A stretch of 64,000 nt of DNA from Rhodopseudomonas sp. (GCA_016124795.1 WGNB01000029.1:29961-93960), one strand, 5' to 3'; positions 28,062-37,778 are shown, counted from the first letter of the stretch. Notes: generated from the sequence alone by a model not told the origin. Numbers and translations: made by a program.

Positions 28062-28747
28062 TCCATCCCAGCCTTGGACACCACATATGATTCGAGATCG
28101 ATTTCAACACGCTACCGCCATCAGGGTGAAACGATGTTTCGCCCGGCCACCAGCTTTGCTTTGCGGCGTGAATTTATAGCCTCTCACGCCGCCCTTGATC
28201 GCACCCCGCACGGCGAAGCGACAGCGAACCAGTCCCCAGCGCGCACCGGGTCCAGCGAAGAACCTTGCCTTACATTTTTAGTGGGTACGGAGAACCGAGG
28301 CTCGCTTTGGCCAAATCGGATAATATCCGCCGCGTCATTTATGTCGCGGCCTTGGCCACCGTCGATGCCTTGCGATGTTAATACACCAAGATCAGCGAGC
28401 ATGGGGGCGCCCCTGAAGGTCAGCGATCCGATGACTTTGCATGGCAGCAAACCCAACCCCGCCTTCACTGTCTCCCCGGCCTTTGGTCCGACCCGAAACA
28501 CCAACGGTCGCACCTGTCTGCACGTCACCGGCGCATGTCAGGCCGCCGCGTCCTAACGCGCCGACCGATACCCTGCTGTTATCGCAGCCGGCAAACCCAT
28601 GCTTTTAACTCACGGATATACAATCATGCTGCGCCGCAACATTCAAGCCTTATCAAACAATCAGGCTTAACGGCCCCAGACAAAACGGCCAGGTACGGCA
28701 TAACAAACAAGTGACGGAACCCGACCAGAGTCCGGCTCGCAGGCTTG
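28062..28747. other. 686-bp gap between export and sugar-assembly parts of the locus
   Basis: No gene can be supported. A 114-codon minus-strand frame starting at a GTG (28184-28528) exists but has no ribosome-binding site, no recognisable domain and a skewed composition; it may be a remnant or chance. The region separates gmd from the small exported protein gene and changes character midway from GC-rich (28160-28570) to AT-rich (28570-28740). A promoter for gmd is expected near 28070-28130. Confidence 0.4.
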
Positions 28748-29254
28748 CTAGAATTTTTCCTGAAACGAATACTTGAAATATTGCATGTGCGGCCGGACGC
28801 CCAGGATAGCGTCCTTACGCTGCCCCCCCATCACTTCCACATTGATGCAGCTATCCGTGTTGAAATAACAGATTTTCACCCGGATGGTCAGGCTGCACCT
28901 ATTTTCGATGCTGACAACATTGTCATAGACATCGGGATTGATGACATGCGCGCGCGAGGCCGCCTCGATATCCAGACAAGGCTTGCCGAACGGGTTGCGG
29001 TGGACGGTCAAGGCCGCGTTGACGCCACCGTTTTGAATCGTCAGGCGCGACTGATACGGCGTAACGGGATTCACGAGCTGCGCCCGCACGGGCTCCGGCG
29101 CGAAGGCGGCGACAATGACGCCGAGTAGCGCCATGGGCCAGGCTGCCCGGATCAGGTGTGAAGACCGGCTGCCACCCAGCACCGACCGCCGGTTCGGACC
29201 CGTTTCCAATAACAACCGGCGCGCCCCTGTCCTGTTCAATGCCATGGCCGCCAC
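28748..29254 (-). CDS. exported protein of unknown function
   Basis: 168 residues from a GTG, or 165 from an ATG at 29245. A basic N-terminus and the hydrophobic stretch AAWPMALLGVIVAAFAPEP followed by VRAQ give a signal peptide. The mature part has three to four cysteines (GKPCLDIE, ENRCSLTIRVKICYFNTDSC) and an aromatic tail, suggesting a small disulfide-bonded periplasmic or outer-surface domain. It overlaps the end of the upstream anchored-protein gene by about 19 bp and so belongs to the same transcription unit as the BY-kinase. No known family recognised. Confidence 0.68.
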   Translation of the reverse strand: MAAMALNRTGARRLLLETGPNRRSVLGGSRSSHLIRAAWPMALLGVIVAAFAPEPVRAQLVNPVTPYQSRLTIQNGGVNAALTVHRNPFGKPCLDIEAASRAHVINPDVYDNVVSIENRCSLTIRVKICYFNTDSCINVEVMGGQRKDAILGVRPHMQYFKYSFQEKF

Positions 29255-30018
29255 TCCGGACGGACGACGCCGGGAACCTCAACGTCGAGCCCCCGGCGAT
29301 AGACGTAACGCGCAAAGGTTTCACGGCGGTCCTGATCGACACCGGCAAGTCCCGCCATCAGTTCCTTGCGTACCGGCCAGCCGGGTCCGCTCAGGATCTC
29401 GTAGGCCTCGTTCATGTAATTCGAGTCGACCAGCCGGGCGAACTCGCCGACCACGTCACTGGCGAGCACAGCTGGCAGCGTCGGATACAACGCCATCGCG
29501 AAACGGTTGCGCTTGATCGCGATCCAGCCCTCGTTCGGGCCGAGCCGATAGGACATGTCAAGAAAGGCCAGACGCGACCGCTTGAATCCGTCCTTGGTAT
29601 TCTCGAGCCAAAACAGGACGGTCCAAAGAAACGGATCGGCCGGCGCATTGGCGAGCGACGCGCGGACCAAGGCGTCAGTCTCGCCCATCAGCCGATCCAG
29701 CCCCGCGGTTTCACCACGCGCTATTGCCGCCTCGAGCAGCCGCAGATCGACCACCGCGGCGGCGGCGAGCACCGACGGCCGCGTCCACTTGCCCTCACCC
29801 AGATCGCCAATCGCATCCTTGAACGGCGTCAGGACATCCGGCCGGTAAGGGTCGCCAGCGATGATGTGCCGCTTGATCTCGGAAAACGGCGCCTGCCGCC
29901 AGAAAATCGGAAACGTATAAAACCCCCAGGCCATCGCCGCAACGGCTAAGCCAAACACCGCAAAACGCAGCGCCACCGGCGCCTCGCTCGACGACCGATA
30001 CGCCGCTACGGCCGTCAT
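29236..30018 (-). CDS. membrane-anchored protein of unknown function, repeat-like periplasmic domain
   Basis: 260 residues with one N-terminal membrane segment, FAVFGLAVAAMAWGFYTFPI (about residues 19-39), and an alpha-helical remainder resembling degenerate tetratricopeptide repeats (PADPFLWTVLFWLEN, then FLDMSYRLGPNEGWIAIKRN). The ATG overlaps the stop of the BY-kinase gene (ATGA), so it is coupled to it. A diverged relative seems to be encoded at 41843-42529, where the same order of features occurs (DARAWLILAQNEQ, LKMSYYTSPYRDD). Probable accessory of the polymer assembly complex; this is inference from location. Confidence 0.75.
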   Translation of the reverse strand: MTAVAAYRSSSEAPVALRFAVFGLAVAAMAWGFYTFPIFWRQAPFSEIKRHIIAGDPYRPDVLTPFKDAIGDLGEGKWTRPSVLAAAAVVDLRLLEAAIARGETAGLDRLMGETDALVRASLANAPADPFLWTVLFWLENTKDGFKRSRLAFLDMSYRLGPNEGWIAIKRNRFAMALYPTLPAVLASDVVGEFARLVDSNYMNEAYEILSGPGWPVRKELMAGLAGVDQDRRETFARYVYRRGLDVEVPGVVRPEWRPWH

Positions 30019-32288
30019 TCCGTATATCCGTAACGGGCGTAATATTTATTGTGATAGTAATTGCTGTGATAGCCCTCGTAACGACCGAGGACTTCCGTAT
30101 CGGCCTTGTTCAGGACCACGCCGATCATATGGTCATAAACGCCGGACGCCACCGACAGATTGTGCTCGACCACGTCGATCTTGGTGCGGCCCCACTCGAT
30201 CACATAAACATAGGAATCGATAATGTTGGTGGTCGAGCGCACATCGACGACGGGCGCCAATGGCGGCAGATCGACGATCACGTAGTCATAGACCGTCCGC
30301 AGGTGATCGAACAAGCTCTTCATCGCCGCCGACGCGATCACCTCGTTGGTATGCATCATCTTCGGCGTGGCGCCACTCGGCAGGAATGACAGGTTGGTCG
30401 CCCGGTCCGCCCAGACCGCATCCGTCAGCGTGACCTTGCCGGCGATGACGTCGATCAGCCCGCGCGCCTCCGGCGCAAGCGATCGCGACAGCGACGGGTT
30501 CCGCAGATCGAGGTCCATCAGCAAAACCCGGCCGCCGGCGTGAGCGATCAACTCGGCCAGATTGGCCGACACCGTCGACTTGCCCTCATTCGGCAGCGAC
30601 GACGTGATACCGATGATCCGGCTCTCCTTGACCACGCCGTTCAGATCGATCGCCACCTTCAACGAACGCACGGCCTCGGTAAAACGCGAAAACGGCGCAT
30701 CCACCACATGCCAGAACAGCTTCTCCGCACGCCTTATATTGCGCGAATTGGGCGGCTCGACACGCTTGCGCTCCTCTTCGCCCGGCGGCTTGACGGATGA
30801 CACCTTGACCACCGGCAGAATTGCCAGGCAATGCGTGCGCAACTGTGTCTCGATCTGGCGGCTGGTTCGGAACACATTGTCGGACAATTCGCGGAACAGC
30901 GCGATGCCGAGACTTAGCATCAGACCACCGGCAATGGTCAGGGCGAGCACGACGATCGTCTTGGGCTTGCTCTTGCTCAAAGGCCGAGACGCAGGACTGA
31001 TCAGGCGCGCCTCGGTAATTGGAAAGGATTGCTGCTGGGTGGCCTGCATATAAGCTTGCAGGAAGTTATCGTACATCGCCTGGTACGTCTGCGCACTACT
31101 GTCGAGCTCACGCAATTGCACCTGCGCCTGATTGGTCAACTGGTTTTCCGAGACCACGTTCGCGAGGCTGTTCTTGATGCTGTGTTCGCGCGTCAGGGCG
31201 ATATCGTAATCGCTCTTGTAAGCCTGCTGAATACGCTCAAGTTCGCCGGCGATATTCCGGCGAATTTCTTCCATCTGGCTGCGCAGGCGAATGACGGCAA
31301 GATGGTTCGGACCGTAACGGCTCGCGAACTCCGCCGCCTTGGCGGCGATATCGACATATTGGCCACGCAGCTTGATGATGGTGTCATTTTTCAACGCATC
31401 CGTGACCGAAGCATCGGGAATGTCCTGCTTCATGATCTCGTTGATGCGATCGAGCCGCGCCTTGGCCTCGGCGGTCGCGGCGCGCTGCATGATGAGCTGG
31501 CTGTTGACTTCCGCCAGCTGCTGCTCGGTCATCAGACGACCGCCGGTATCGACAATATTGTTCTTCTGCTTGAAGGCCACGACCGCACGCTGGGCCGCCG
31601 TTGCCTGAGTGCGCAGCTCCTTGATGCGATCCTGCAACCAGATTGAGGCGCGCTTGGTCGACTGATACTTTGCTTCAAGCTGATCGACGATATAGGCGTC
31701 GGCGATCGCGTTCGCGATACGCGCGGCCTTTTCGGCGTTGACCGATGTGAACTCAATATCCATCACATAGGTCAGGCCAACGCGCTTGATGTCGCGTTGC
31801 TTCTCGAAGCGGGCCAGCGCACGCCGCGTCAGTTCGAATTCGGAGGCCGAATGCTCGGGCCCCGAAAACAGACTTGTTACCGCGCCGAAGACGGCGCCGA
31901 TCAGACCGCCGCCGGAGCCGACGAATTCCGGATCGTCGGTCAGGTGCAGGTCCTTGATCACCGACAGACTGATGTTTTCGGATTTCAGGATTTCGACCTG
32001 GGTTTCGGTCATCGCCGGGTCGGCCGCCAGATCGCCGAGCGACGACTGCTGCTGGAACAGCTGGACCTTATGGGTGTCGATCACCATCCGCGCGGTAGCC
32101 GAGAACTTTGGCGTCGCGGTAAAAAGGTAGATCATCCCCAAAGCCGTCGTGCAGGCAATAACAAGGAGAATGATCGGAAACTGCCGGCGAATGATATTGA
32201 TATAGACTGAGAGATCCTGCGGTGGCGGCGTATCGTCGAACTCCGACTCCCTGCCGGGCGCGATCGATTGTTTGTTGATCTCCAGCAT
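30015..32288 (-). CDS. polysaccharide co-polymerase with cytoplasmic tyrosine autokinase (Wzz/BY-kinase)
   Basis: 757 residues. The Wzz domain has a first membrane helix (PIILLVIACTTALGMIYLF, about 35-53), a long coiled-coil periplasmic part, the GNVR-like segment around QTYQAMYDNFLQAYMQ, and a second helix (TIVVLALTIAGGLMLSLGIA). The C-terminal kinase shows Walker A GITSSLPNEGKSTVSANLAE, Walker A' VLLMDLDLRNPS, Walker B YDYVIVDLPPLAPV, and a tail with eight tyrosines in the last 21 residues (YEGYHSNYYHNKYYARYGYTE without its last residue counts the same). It governs chain length and export with the Wza-like protein; phosphorylation of the tyrosine cluster is the expected control. Confidence 0.95.
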   Translation of the reverse strand: MLEINKQSIAPGRESEFDDTPPPQDLSVYINIIRRQFPIILLVIACTTALGMIYLFTATPKFSATARMVIDTHKVQLFQQQSSLGDLAADPAMTETQVEILKSENISLSVIKDLHLTDDPEFVGSGGGLIGAVFGAVTSLFSGPEHSASEFELTRRALARFEKQRDIKRVGLTYVMDIEFTSVNAEKAARIANAIADAYIVDQLEAKYQSTKRASIWLQDRIKELRTQATAAQRAVVAFKQKNNIVDTGGRLMTEQQLAEVNSQLIMQRAATAEAKARLDRINEIMKQDIPDASVTDALKNDTIIKLRGQYVDIAAKAAEFASRYGPNHLAVIRLRSQMEEIRRNIAGELERIQQAYKSDYDIALTREHSIKNSLANVVSENQLTNQAQVQLRELDSSAQTYQAMYDNFLQAYMQATQQQSFPITEARLISPASRPLSKSKPKTIVVLALTIAGGLMLSLGIALFRELSDNVFRTSRQIETQLRTHCLAILPVVKVSSVKPPGEEERKRVEPPNSRNIRRAEKLFWHVVDAPFSRFTEAVRSLKVAIDLNGVVKESRIIGITSSLPNEGKSTVSANLAELIAHAGGRVLLMDLDLRNPSLSRSLAPEARGLIDVIAGKVTLTDAVWADRATNLSFLPSGATPKMMHTNEVIASAAMKSLFDHLRTVYDYVIVDLPPLAPVVDVRSTTNIIDSYVYVIEWGRTKIDVVEHNLSVASGVYDHMIGVVLNKADTEVLGRYEGYHSNYYHNKYYARYGYTE

Positions 32289-32380
32289 CTCGAATGCGTT
32301 TTCTCTAAACCTCGGACCCGAGGCGATATTTCACCGGCAAATTCCGGAGATCTGAAACGACGACCGAATCGTCACCACGG

Positions 32381-32989
32381 TCAGTAGACGCTGACGCTGC
32401 CCGACGACGTCGTCCCGCCGCCGCCCCCAGTAAAGGTTTGCGTCGACGTCGTGGTGGTGGTCGAGCTCGTCGTCGTCGTTCCGGTATTGCTGCCGCCGCT
32501 CGGTGCGCCTCCGCTGCCAGTACCAGCGCCGGTGGTGCCACCGCTACCGCCGCCGGCATCACCGCCGCCGCCACCGGTCGACGTAATCGAACTATTGCCG
32601 GTCGCACTGGCATACGCGGTCTGGACTTCCGCCGCGGAGCCAACCGCTGCGGCCGCGATCTGCGCGGCGTAAACCTGATCGGTCTTGATCACGATGTTAT
32701 AGGCCTGCCCCAGTCCGCTGCCGATGGCGGCTCGTTGGTCGGGATTCGCGCCGGAAACCAGACCGATAATGGTTTGCAGCGCGGACGGGTTCGAGACCGC
32801 AACGTCACGGATCAAAGATATGAAGGTGGCGCCGCCCGCTTGAAACTGGGCCATCACCTGCGTCGGATTTGCCAGAAACTGGGCGACGGTCGGAGAGGTC
32901 TGGGCAATGGCCAGGCCCGGAAACATCGACGCCGAAATAAACACCAAAGCGGCGCCGCGCATGAAACAACGACGACCTGAGGACAGCAT
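32381..32989 (-). CDS. exported protein with Gly/Ser/Thr-rich tail, unknown function
   Basis: 202 residues. Signal peptide MLSSGRRCFMRGAALVFISA to about AIAQT; GGAGG six bases upstream fixes the ATG at 32989. Residues 30-130 form a small helical domain (TVAQFLANPTQVMAQFQAGG, SALQTIIGLVSGANPDQRAA) reminiscent of helical secreted proteins of rhizobial exopolysaccharide loci. The last 70 residues are a low-complexity tail of Gly, Ser and Thr ending SVSVY, likely disordered or glycosylated. Lies between the O-antigen-ligase-like gene and the BY-kinase gene, so a structural part in export or surface attachment is possible. Confidence 0.75.
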   Translation of the reverse strand: MLSSGRRCFMRGAALVFISASMFPGLAIAQTSPTVAQFLANPTQVMAQFQAGGATFISLIRDVAVSNPSALQTIIGLVSGANPDQRAAIGSGLGQAYNIVIKTDQVYAAQIAAAAVGSAAEVQTAYASATGNSSITSTGGGGGDAGGGSGGTTGAGTGSGGAPSGGSNTGTTTTSSTTTTTSTQTFTGGGGGTTSSGSVSVY

Positions 32990-33078
32990 CGGAACCTCCA
33001 CGATTATAAACAAAATACCATGCCGTTAACGGTCTGCCAACCAAACTTCGCTGCTCTGCAACAATATGGTAAAATCGA

Positions 33079-34524
33079 CTATGAGTTGGAACCGCGCGAC
33101 TTGCCGGCTGTTCCGCCGCAGCCGACGTCCACTACGGATGAACCGCTTGCGAAGGATTGCGACAGGCCGGCTCCGAGGATGCCGAAGGCCACAATGGCAT
33201 AGCCGGGAACTTGCAATGTGAAATCGACACAGGAATGCAGAACCGCGATCATCGACACTGAAAATGCTGCCAGCGGAATAATGCGGTCGCGTTGACGTAT
33301 TAGAATACCGCGTATCAAAACAGCGAACATCACCAGCCAGCCCAAAGCGACGACAAGCGTCAGCGGCAAACCGACCTCCGCGGCTAATTGAAGCGGGGTG
33401 TTATGCGCCATGTCCCAGACGCCCCACATCGAAATATCGGGACTTCGATACGCTGGAAACGCCCAGGCAAAAGTTCCAAGCCCGGTGCCGAACCAGGGAT
33501 GGTCGGCGATCATCCGCAAAGTCGAGCGATAGGCTTCGATCCGCCCCTCGTCGGCCAGGCCCTGGACATCGAAGCGGTTACTGACGACGCCGCCCATGAA
33601 CTGCAGCAGCGCCAATACGAACAATGCGCTGCCGCCGATCGCCATCCAAAGCCCGGAACGCGGTGGCAGATCGCGCCGGAAATAAACGACAAAGGTGGTC
33701 GCGAGCGCGAACAACGACAGCACCACGCCTGCCCGCGATCCGGTCAGGAACATCGCGATCAAACAGACGAACAACATCGCGAAGGATACGACGACCGCTT
33801 CTGGCGTCCGCGTCAGCAGCCGCGCAGGCACCTTCCGCCAGACGATCCGGTCGCCCTTCAAATGCCGACGCAACGGCTCGAGCAACAAGGCAAGCCAGAT
33901 CACGGCACACGAGCCAAAATAGGCCGCGGCCGTATTCCGGTTGACGAAAGTGCCTGTCACATTGCCGACATAAGCACGCTTGTCCTGCCACAATAAAACG
34001 GTCGGATCGACCAACAGCGATATGACGCCGTAAATCGCATAGGCCGCGCCCGACCAGGCGATCACCACCAGAACCTGCCGCGCCCTCATCCTGTCGGCCC
34101 CGACAATCAGGCCACATGTCAAAGCCAGCAGGCATGCCAATGTCGGCCCGAGCGCGAAGAACGGTTCGCCCCGGACGATCGACACCGACGGGACCAGATC
34201 GGTGCCGAGCAATTTCGAGGTTTTTGGCCAGATCAGGTTCGGCGCAGCGATCCAGGGATGGTCGGCCAATTGTTCATGCAGGACAAAGACGTAAAATAAC
34301 GTGACTAAACCGATACCGCCGAGCAGCAATATTTGACCGCGACGCAAGTGGAAACCGGTCAGGGTCGCCAGCACGAGCGCCAGACCCAGCACGATGCACC
34401 AGAATGCCACGGTCGTCTGATCGTGCGAGCCGAAAGGCAGCGGCGCGCAAGCCAGAACGAACAACATCAAATAGGCTGGGATCGCGCCCAATGCCGGCGC
34501 TGCAAACCTGAGCTCTCGCCTCAT
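33079..34524 (-). CDS. O-antigen ligase family membrane protein
   Basis: 481 residues from ATG 34524, about twelve membrane helices. The Wzy_C domain is recognisable: GSRAGVVLSLFALATTFVVY, then the large loop with FGTGLGTFAWAFPAYRSPDI and WDMAHNTPLQLAAEVGLPLT (the H...E...G pattern of WaaL/Wzy). It may polymerise or transfer the glycan. A second, diverged member is encoded at 38458-39774 in the divergent half; both share the N-terminal layout around IWPKTSKLLG / IWASAETALG. An upstream in-frame GTG (34548) is a less likely start. Confidence 0.88.
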   Translation of the reverse strand: MRRELRFAAPALGAIPAYLMLFVLACAPLPFGSHDQTTVAFWCIVLGLALVLATLTGFHLRRGQILLLGGIGLVTLFYVFVLHEQLADHPWIAAPNLIWPKTSKLLGTDLVPSVSIVRGEPFFALGPTLACLLALTCGLIVGADRMRARQVLVVIAWSGAAYAIYGVISLLVDPTVLLWQDKRAYVGNVTGTFVNRNTAAAYFGSCAVIWLALLLEPLRRHLKGDRIVWRKVPARLLTRTPEAVVVSFAMLFVCLIAMFLTGSRAGVVLSLFALATTFVVYFRRDLPPRSGLWMAIGGSALFVLALLQFMGGVVSNRFDVQGLADEGRIEAYRSTLRMIADHPWFGTGLGTFAWAFPAYRSPDISMWGVWDMAHNTPLQLAAEVGLPLTLVVALGWLVMFAVLIRGILIRQRDRIIPLAAFSVSMIAVLHSCVDFTLQVPGYAIVAFGILGAGLSQSFASGSSVVDVGCGGTAGKSRGSNS

Positions 34525-34635
34525 CGTCCCGGCATTCAATAAACGCACAAGACCTTCTGCCTAGCAAAGATCGCAATGCCTGTCGCGCCGGACAGGAGGC
34601 GACAGTGAACCGGCCGCTTCGACCCAACGGGCATT

Positions 34636-35277
34636 TTAGCCGGCGCTTCCGACCAGCGGGCAATCGATGGCAATGGTTTTGACGTCGATAGCCAGATGGC
34701 TCGAGCGCGTTTGCGAACGATAGACGATAACGGTCCGGCCCTGACCGGCGATGGCCGGCTCGCGCCGGCCCGGCCCGATTTCATCAGCCGGCAGCAATAC
34801 ACCGATGTGCCGCGGCCTCGCCTTGACGACGGACATGCCGCGCCCCACGCCAATCGATCCATCGACCGCGACCACGGTAATTTTGGGAAAGCCGCGCCGC
34901 TGATGACAAAGCGTATCCTGCCAGAACAACCGGTCGCCAGATCCCTCGCTCAATCGGAAATCCGCGAAGGTTTGTGTGATTTCACCGAAGAAATTGGAGC
35001 CGACCGCGTGCGTCGAAATCCGGAGCTTCACGGCCAGCGACGCCCGGTCCCGATTGTCAGGGGCGCCGGAGGTGACGATTTCAGAGGTTGCCTTGATCGA
35101 AGCCAGAATCTGGAAGCGGATACCGGCGCTACGATAATCGATGGGCGGCCGCAGGCCCGAAGCGCTTGGCGCGGCGGGCGATCCCGCCGGACCGAAAAGC
35201 ACGCCAATAACCACAAGCGCCGACATACGGAGCCACGGCACGCGTAACGCGCGCCATCGCGTCGTCAATATCCGCAC
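34636..35277 (-). CDS. exported protein of unknown function in export operon
   Basis: About 213 residues. A signal peptide LRMSALVVIGVLFGPAGSPA is preceded by a basic stretch only if translation starts at the GTG (35277) or TTG (35268) just after the Wza-like gene; an ATG at 35226 would leave no positive residues, so the earlier start is preferred. The mature protein has two cysteines (DTLCHQRRGF, AIDCPLVGSAG) that could form a disulfide. No family recognised. It directly follows the polysaccharide export gene and precedes the O-antigen-ligase-like gene. Confidence 0.6.
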   Translation of the reverse strand: MRILTTRWRALRVPWLRMSALVVIGVLFGPAGSPAAPSASGLRPPIDYRSAGIRFQILASIKATSEIVTSGAPDNRDRASLAVKLRISTHAVGSNFFGEITQTFADFRLSEGSGDRLFWQDTLCHQRRGFPKITVVAVDGSIGVGRGMSVVKARPRHIGVLLPADEIGPGRREPAIAGQGRTVIVYRSQTRSSHLAIDVKTIAIDCPLVGSAG

Positions 35278-35287
35278 CCTGCGCAAC

Positions 35288-36526
35288 CTAGTTGTTGCGC
35301 AGGTTCTTGATGTTGTTCCGCAGGGCGATGCCATTGTTCGCGGTCGTGGCGACGTCGCTGGTCGTGGCAAGGATCACGCGGATGTATTGCAGGACCTTGC
35401 TGACTTCAACCGACCGGGCGTTCGACACGAAGATGATGTCGCCATTGCGCATCTGGGTCTTGGTGGCGAGGAAGAAGCCGCCCGGATCGCGCAGATTGAT
35501 GCTGAAGATAACAGGAATAGTCGCCGCACCCGGGAACTTGCCGAGATCGACGCCGAGACGCTCGGCGACGTCGCGCGGTTCGGCGCGATACAGGAACACG
35601 GCATCCGGATCGGCCTGGGCGTCAAGCAAACCGCCCGCCTTGCCAACCGCTTCGGCGAGATTGATCCGCCAGGCGTCGAAGTTGAATTCGCCGCTCTGGC
35701 CGGTGGCGCCGAGCGCGACGAATTTCTGCTGCTCGGTGTAAACGTAAATCCGGTCACCGGGCTGGACGTAAATATTGTTCGACGAATTCATCACGAGGTT
35801 CTCGAACGGAACCGTCGCGTGCTTGCCCTTGCGTTCAAGCATGACCCAGGTCGAATAACCTGGATTCTTGATGCCGCCGGCCCGCGTAATCGCATCGAGA
35901 ATGCGGTCGCCCGCGCCCGAAGCGCTGGCGCCGAAGCGAGACGGCGTGTTGACGTCACCGAGCACGCTGATCAGCGACGTCCGCTGATTGACGACGTTGA
36001 CCACGACCTGCGGCTCGATGGCGCGGTTGCGGATACGGGCAACGATATCGTTTTGAACCTGCACGGCGGTACGGCCGGCCGCCTTGATTTCACCGGCATA
36101 GGGCACAGTGATGTTGCCGTTATTGTCGATCGCCTGCTCGGGCAAGGTGACGTAATTGCCCGGCCGCACGCCGGCTTCCGACGGAATAAACAAACCACCC
36201 GCCGCCGCTTCGAAGATCGTCACCGTCAGCGTGTCGCCGACGCCAAAATTCAGGCTCGCCGGCGGGCGCTTATCGGTAAACGACCCGGCCAAGCCGCGCG
36301 GCTCGAATTGATGGAGAATGCCGACCGTATCCGGCGTGAGCTTGACGAGACCAAATGGCAACCCGCCGGGTTCGAGCGGTTCCCCGGCGTTAATCGCGGC
36401 GCTCGAAGGACCCGACACCGGCATTTCGGCGCATGCGCCGCAGCCGATCGCGAGACACAGAGCGATAACCTTCGCAACGCCACTACCGAACGACACGTTC
36501 AACCCCCACGCCCGGACTACTCTCAA
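35288..36526 (-). CDS. polysaccharide export outer-membrane lipoprotein, Wza-like
   Basis: Up to 412 residues. The signal segment VAKVIALCLAIGCGACAEMP has lipobox-like cysteines, so it is probably a lipoprotein. Poly_export domain: LNFGVGDTLTVTIFEAAAGG and NITVPYAGEIKAAGRTAVQV; then two SLBB domains (SLISVLGDVNTPSRFGASAS, KFVALGATGQSGEFNFDAWR). It should form the outer-membrane exit channel with the co-polymerase encoded four genes downstream. No ATG is near the signal peptide: TTG 36526 or GTG 36496 (with GGGGG six bases upstream) is used; I favour the GTG but give the longer frame. First gene of the minus-strand half. Confidence 0.93.
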   Translation of the reverse strand: MRVVRAWGLNVSFGSGVAKVIALCLAIGCGACAEMPVSGPSSAAINAGEPLEPGGLPFGLVKLTPDTVGILHQFEPRGLAGSFTDKRPPASLNFGVGDTLTVTIFEAAAGGLFIPSEAGVRPGNYVTLPEQAIDNNGNITVPYAGEIKAAGRTAVQVQNDIVARIRNRAIEPQVVVNVVNQRTSLISVLGDVNTPSRFGASASGAGDRILDAITRAGGIKNPGYSTWVMLERKGKHATVPFENLVMNSSNNIYVQPGDRIYVYTEQQKFVALGATGQSGEFNFDAWRINLAEAVGKAGGLLDAQADPDAVFLYRAEPRDVAERLGVDLGKFPGAATIPVIFSINLRDPGGFFLATKTQMRNGDIIFVSNARSVEVSKVLQYIRVILATTSDVATTANNGIALRNNIKNLRNN

Positions 36527-36731
36527 AGCTCGAATGACGTGTTAAGAAGTACTTAACAATATAACCGATAGCACTTGCCTCACGATAGCAACAGTAAATT
36601 ACAACCCACTACATAATTCCGAGATTTGTTGCTAAATGGCTACAAACGCCCAAAAAACAGTCGCATTGATAATAAACATGGCAGAAAAACATCGTACGAC
36701 TGCCATTTTCGGAACTGACATAGTTAACGCC
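36527..36731. promoter_or_regulatory. divergent promoter region of the polysaccharide locus
   Basis: About 205 bp of AT-rich DNA separating the minus-strand export operon from the plus-strand half. It contains the near-palindrome TTAAGAAGTACTTAA close to the Wza-like start. Both major transcripts of the locus must begin here; specific boxes could not be assigned. Confidence 0.5.
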
Positions 36732-37292
36732 ATGACCTTTCGACTGCTTCTTCTGCTTCTGCTGTTAACCTCGTTTTGCGGTTTTTCACCGCCCCCTTCC
36801 GCCACCCCGCCGCAAGCAACCCTATCCGGGCATCACAAATTGATTATGACACAGGCGGCACCGGTCTCGCCCGCCGGCGGTTGGCGTTTGGTCCGAACGC
36901 CGGGACCGCAGAACAGCGGCGACGTCGTCTCGATCATGCACACCGCCGACACGATAACGTCCGATCCCGAATTCGCCGGGCTGCTCATCCGGTGCCGAAG
37001 CAATGCTCGATTACAAATCGGTTTCATTACGATCACGCCGTTTCATCCGCGCTCGCATCCAAAGGTAGCGGTGACAGCCGGCTCAGCAACAACCCGCTTC
37101 CAGGGCGACGTCCTGCCGCCGGGCAGCCTGATTGCTCTGCCCAATGAGGCCGAAGCGCTGGCGCGGGGCCCCTGGTTATCGGCAGCGCAGCTGACCGTGG
37201 ATATCGACGGTGACAACGTGAAAATACACGGCGTTACGTCGCTTGAAGGCTTGCCCGCGGCAATTTCCCAGTTACAGGCCAGTTGCCCCTAG
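36732..37292 (+). CDS. exported protein of unknown function
   Basis: 186 residues from ATG 36732. A strong signal peptide MTFRLLLLLLLLTSFCGFSP is followed by a Pro-rich stretch and a compact mature domain with a cysteine pair (LLIRCRSNARL near residue 90, QASCP at the C-terminus). An earlier in-frame ATG would add a non-hydrophobic leader and is rejected. First gene on the plus side of the locus, divergent from the Wza-like gene. No recognised family; the disulfide-like end resembles the exported protein at 34636-35277 in style only. Confidence 0.65.
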   Translation: MTFRLLLLLLLLTSFCGFSPPPSATPPQATLSGHHKLIMTQAAPVSPAGGWRLVRTPGPQNSGDVVSIMHTADTITSDPEFAGLLIRCRSNARLQIGFITITPFHPRSHPKVAVTAGSATTRFQGDVLPPGSLIALPNEAEALARGPWLSAAQLTVDIDGDNVKIHGVTSLEGLPAAISQLQASCP

Positions 37293-37403
37293 TAATCGTC
37301 GGCGTCATGATTGAATTCACGCGCGGAGATTCGGTGCAGTGCAGCATTTATTATCATTTCATTAAGAAGAATGCCTCAGGCTGACGTTTAGGAGCGTCCA
37401 GCA

Positions 37404-37712
37404 ATGACGATAGCCATCATTCTCAGCGTTCTGGCCGGCACAGCGGTCGGTTTTCGATTTAAAATATTCATGATTGTGCCGATTATTCTGGCCGGCGCCG
37501 TCTTGGCCGTCGCGATTTCGCTAAGCCATGGCGCATCCTTCTGGTCAATCGCAACCGATATCGTCCTGAACGCCTTCGGGGTGCAAATCGGCTATCTCTG
37601 CGGCAGTTTCGCACTGGCCATGAAGGAAGCTCCCCTCCCCGTGCCGAGCGCAGCAGCCGAAAGCTACCAGCCGCAAAACGGGGTCCCGGTGCAGGTTTCC
37701 GACCGCCGGTGA
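37404..37712 (+). CDS. small inner-membrane protein
   Basis: 102 residues with three hydrophobic helices (MTIAIILSVLAGTAVGFRF, FMIVPIILAGAVLAVAISLS, and WSIATDIVLNAFGVQIGYLC) and a short polar tail. AGGAG lies ten bases before the ATG. Similar small membrane proteins accompany exopolysaccharide genes in rhizobia, but no function is assigned. It follows the exported protein by 111 bp without another gene. Confidence 0.68.
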   Translation: MTIAIILSVLAGTAVGFRFKIFMIVPIILAGAVLAVAISLSHGASFWSIATDIVLNAFGVQIGYLCGSFALAMKEAPLPVPSAAAESYQPQNGVPVQVSDRR

Positions 37713-37778
37713 TGTTGGCCAACCTTTAGCGGAAGGCTTTATCCAACCTGTGTCGCAGGCGCCTTAATGCCATAGACT

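Noticed and set aside
28184..28528. 114-codon minus-strand frame upstream of gmd
   Set aside because: GTG start without ribosome-binding site and no recognisable domain; could be a remnant but cannot be supported.
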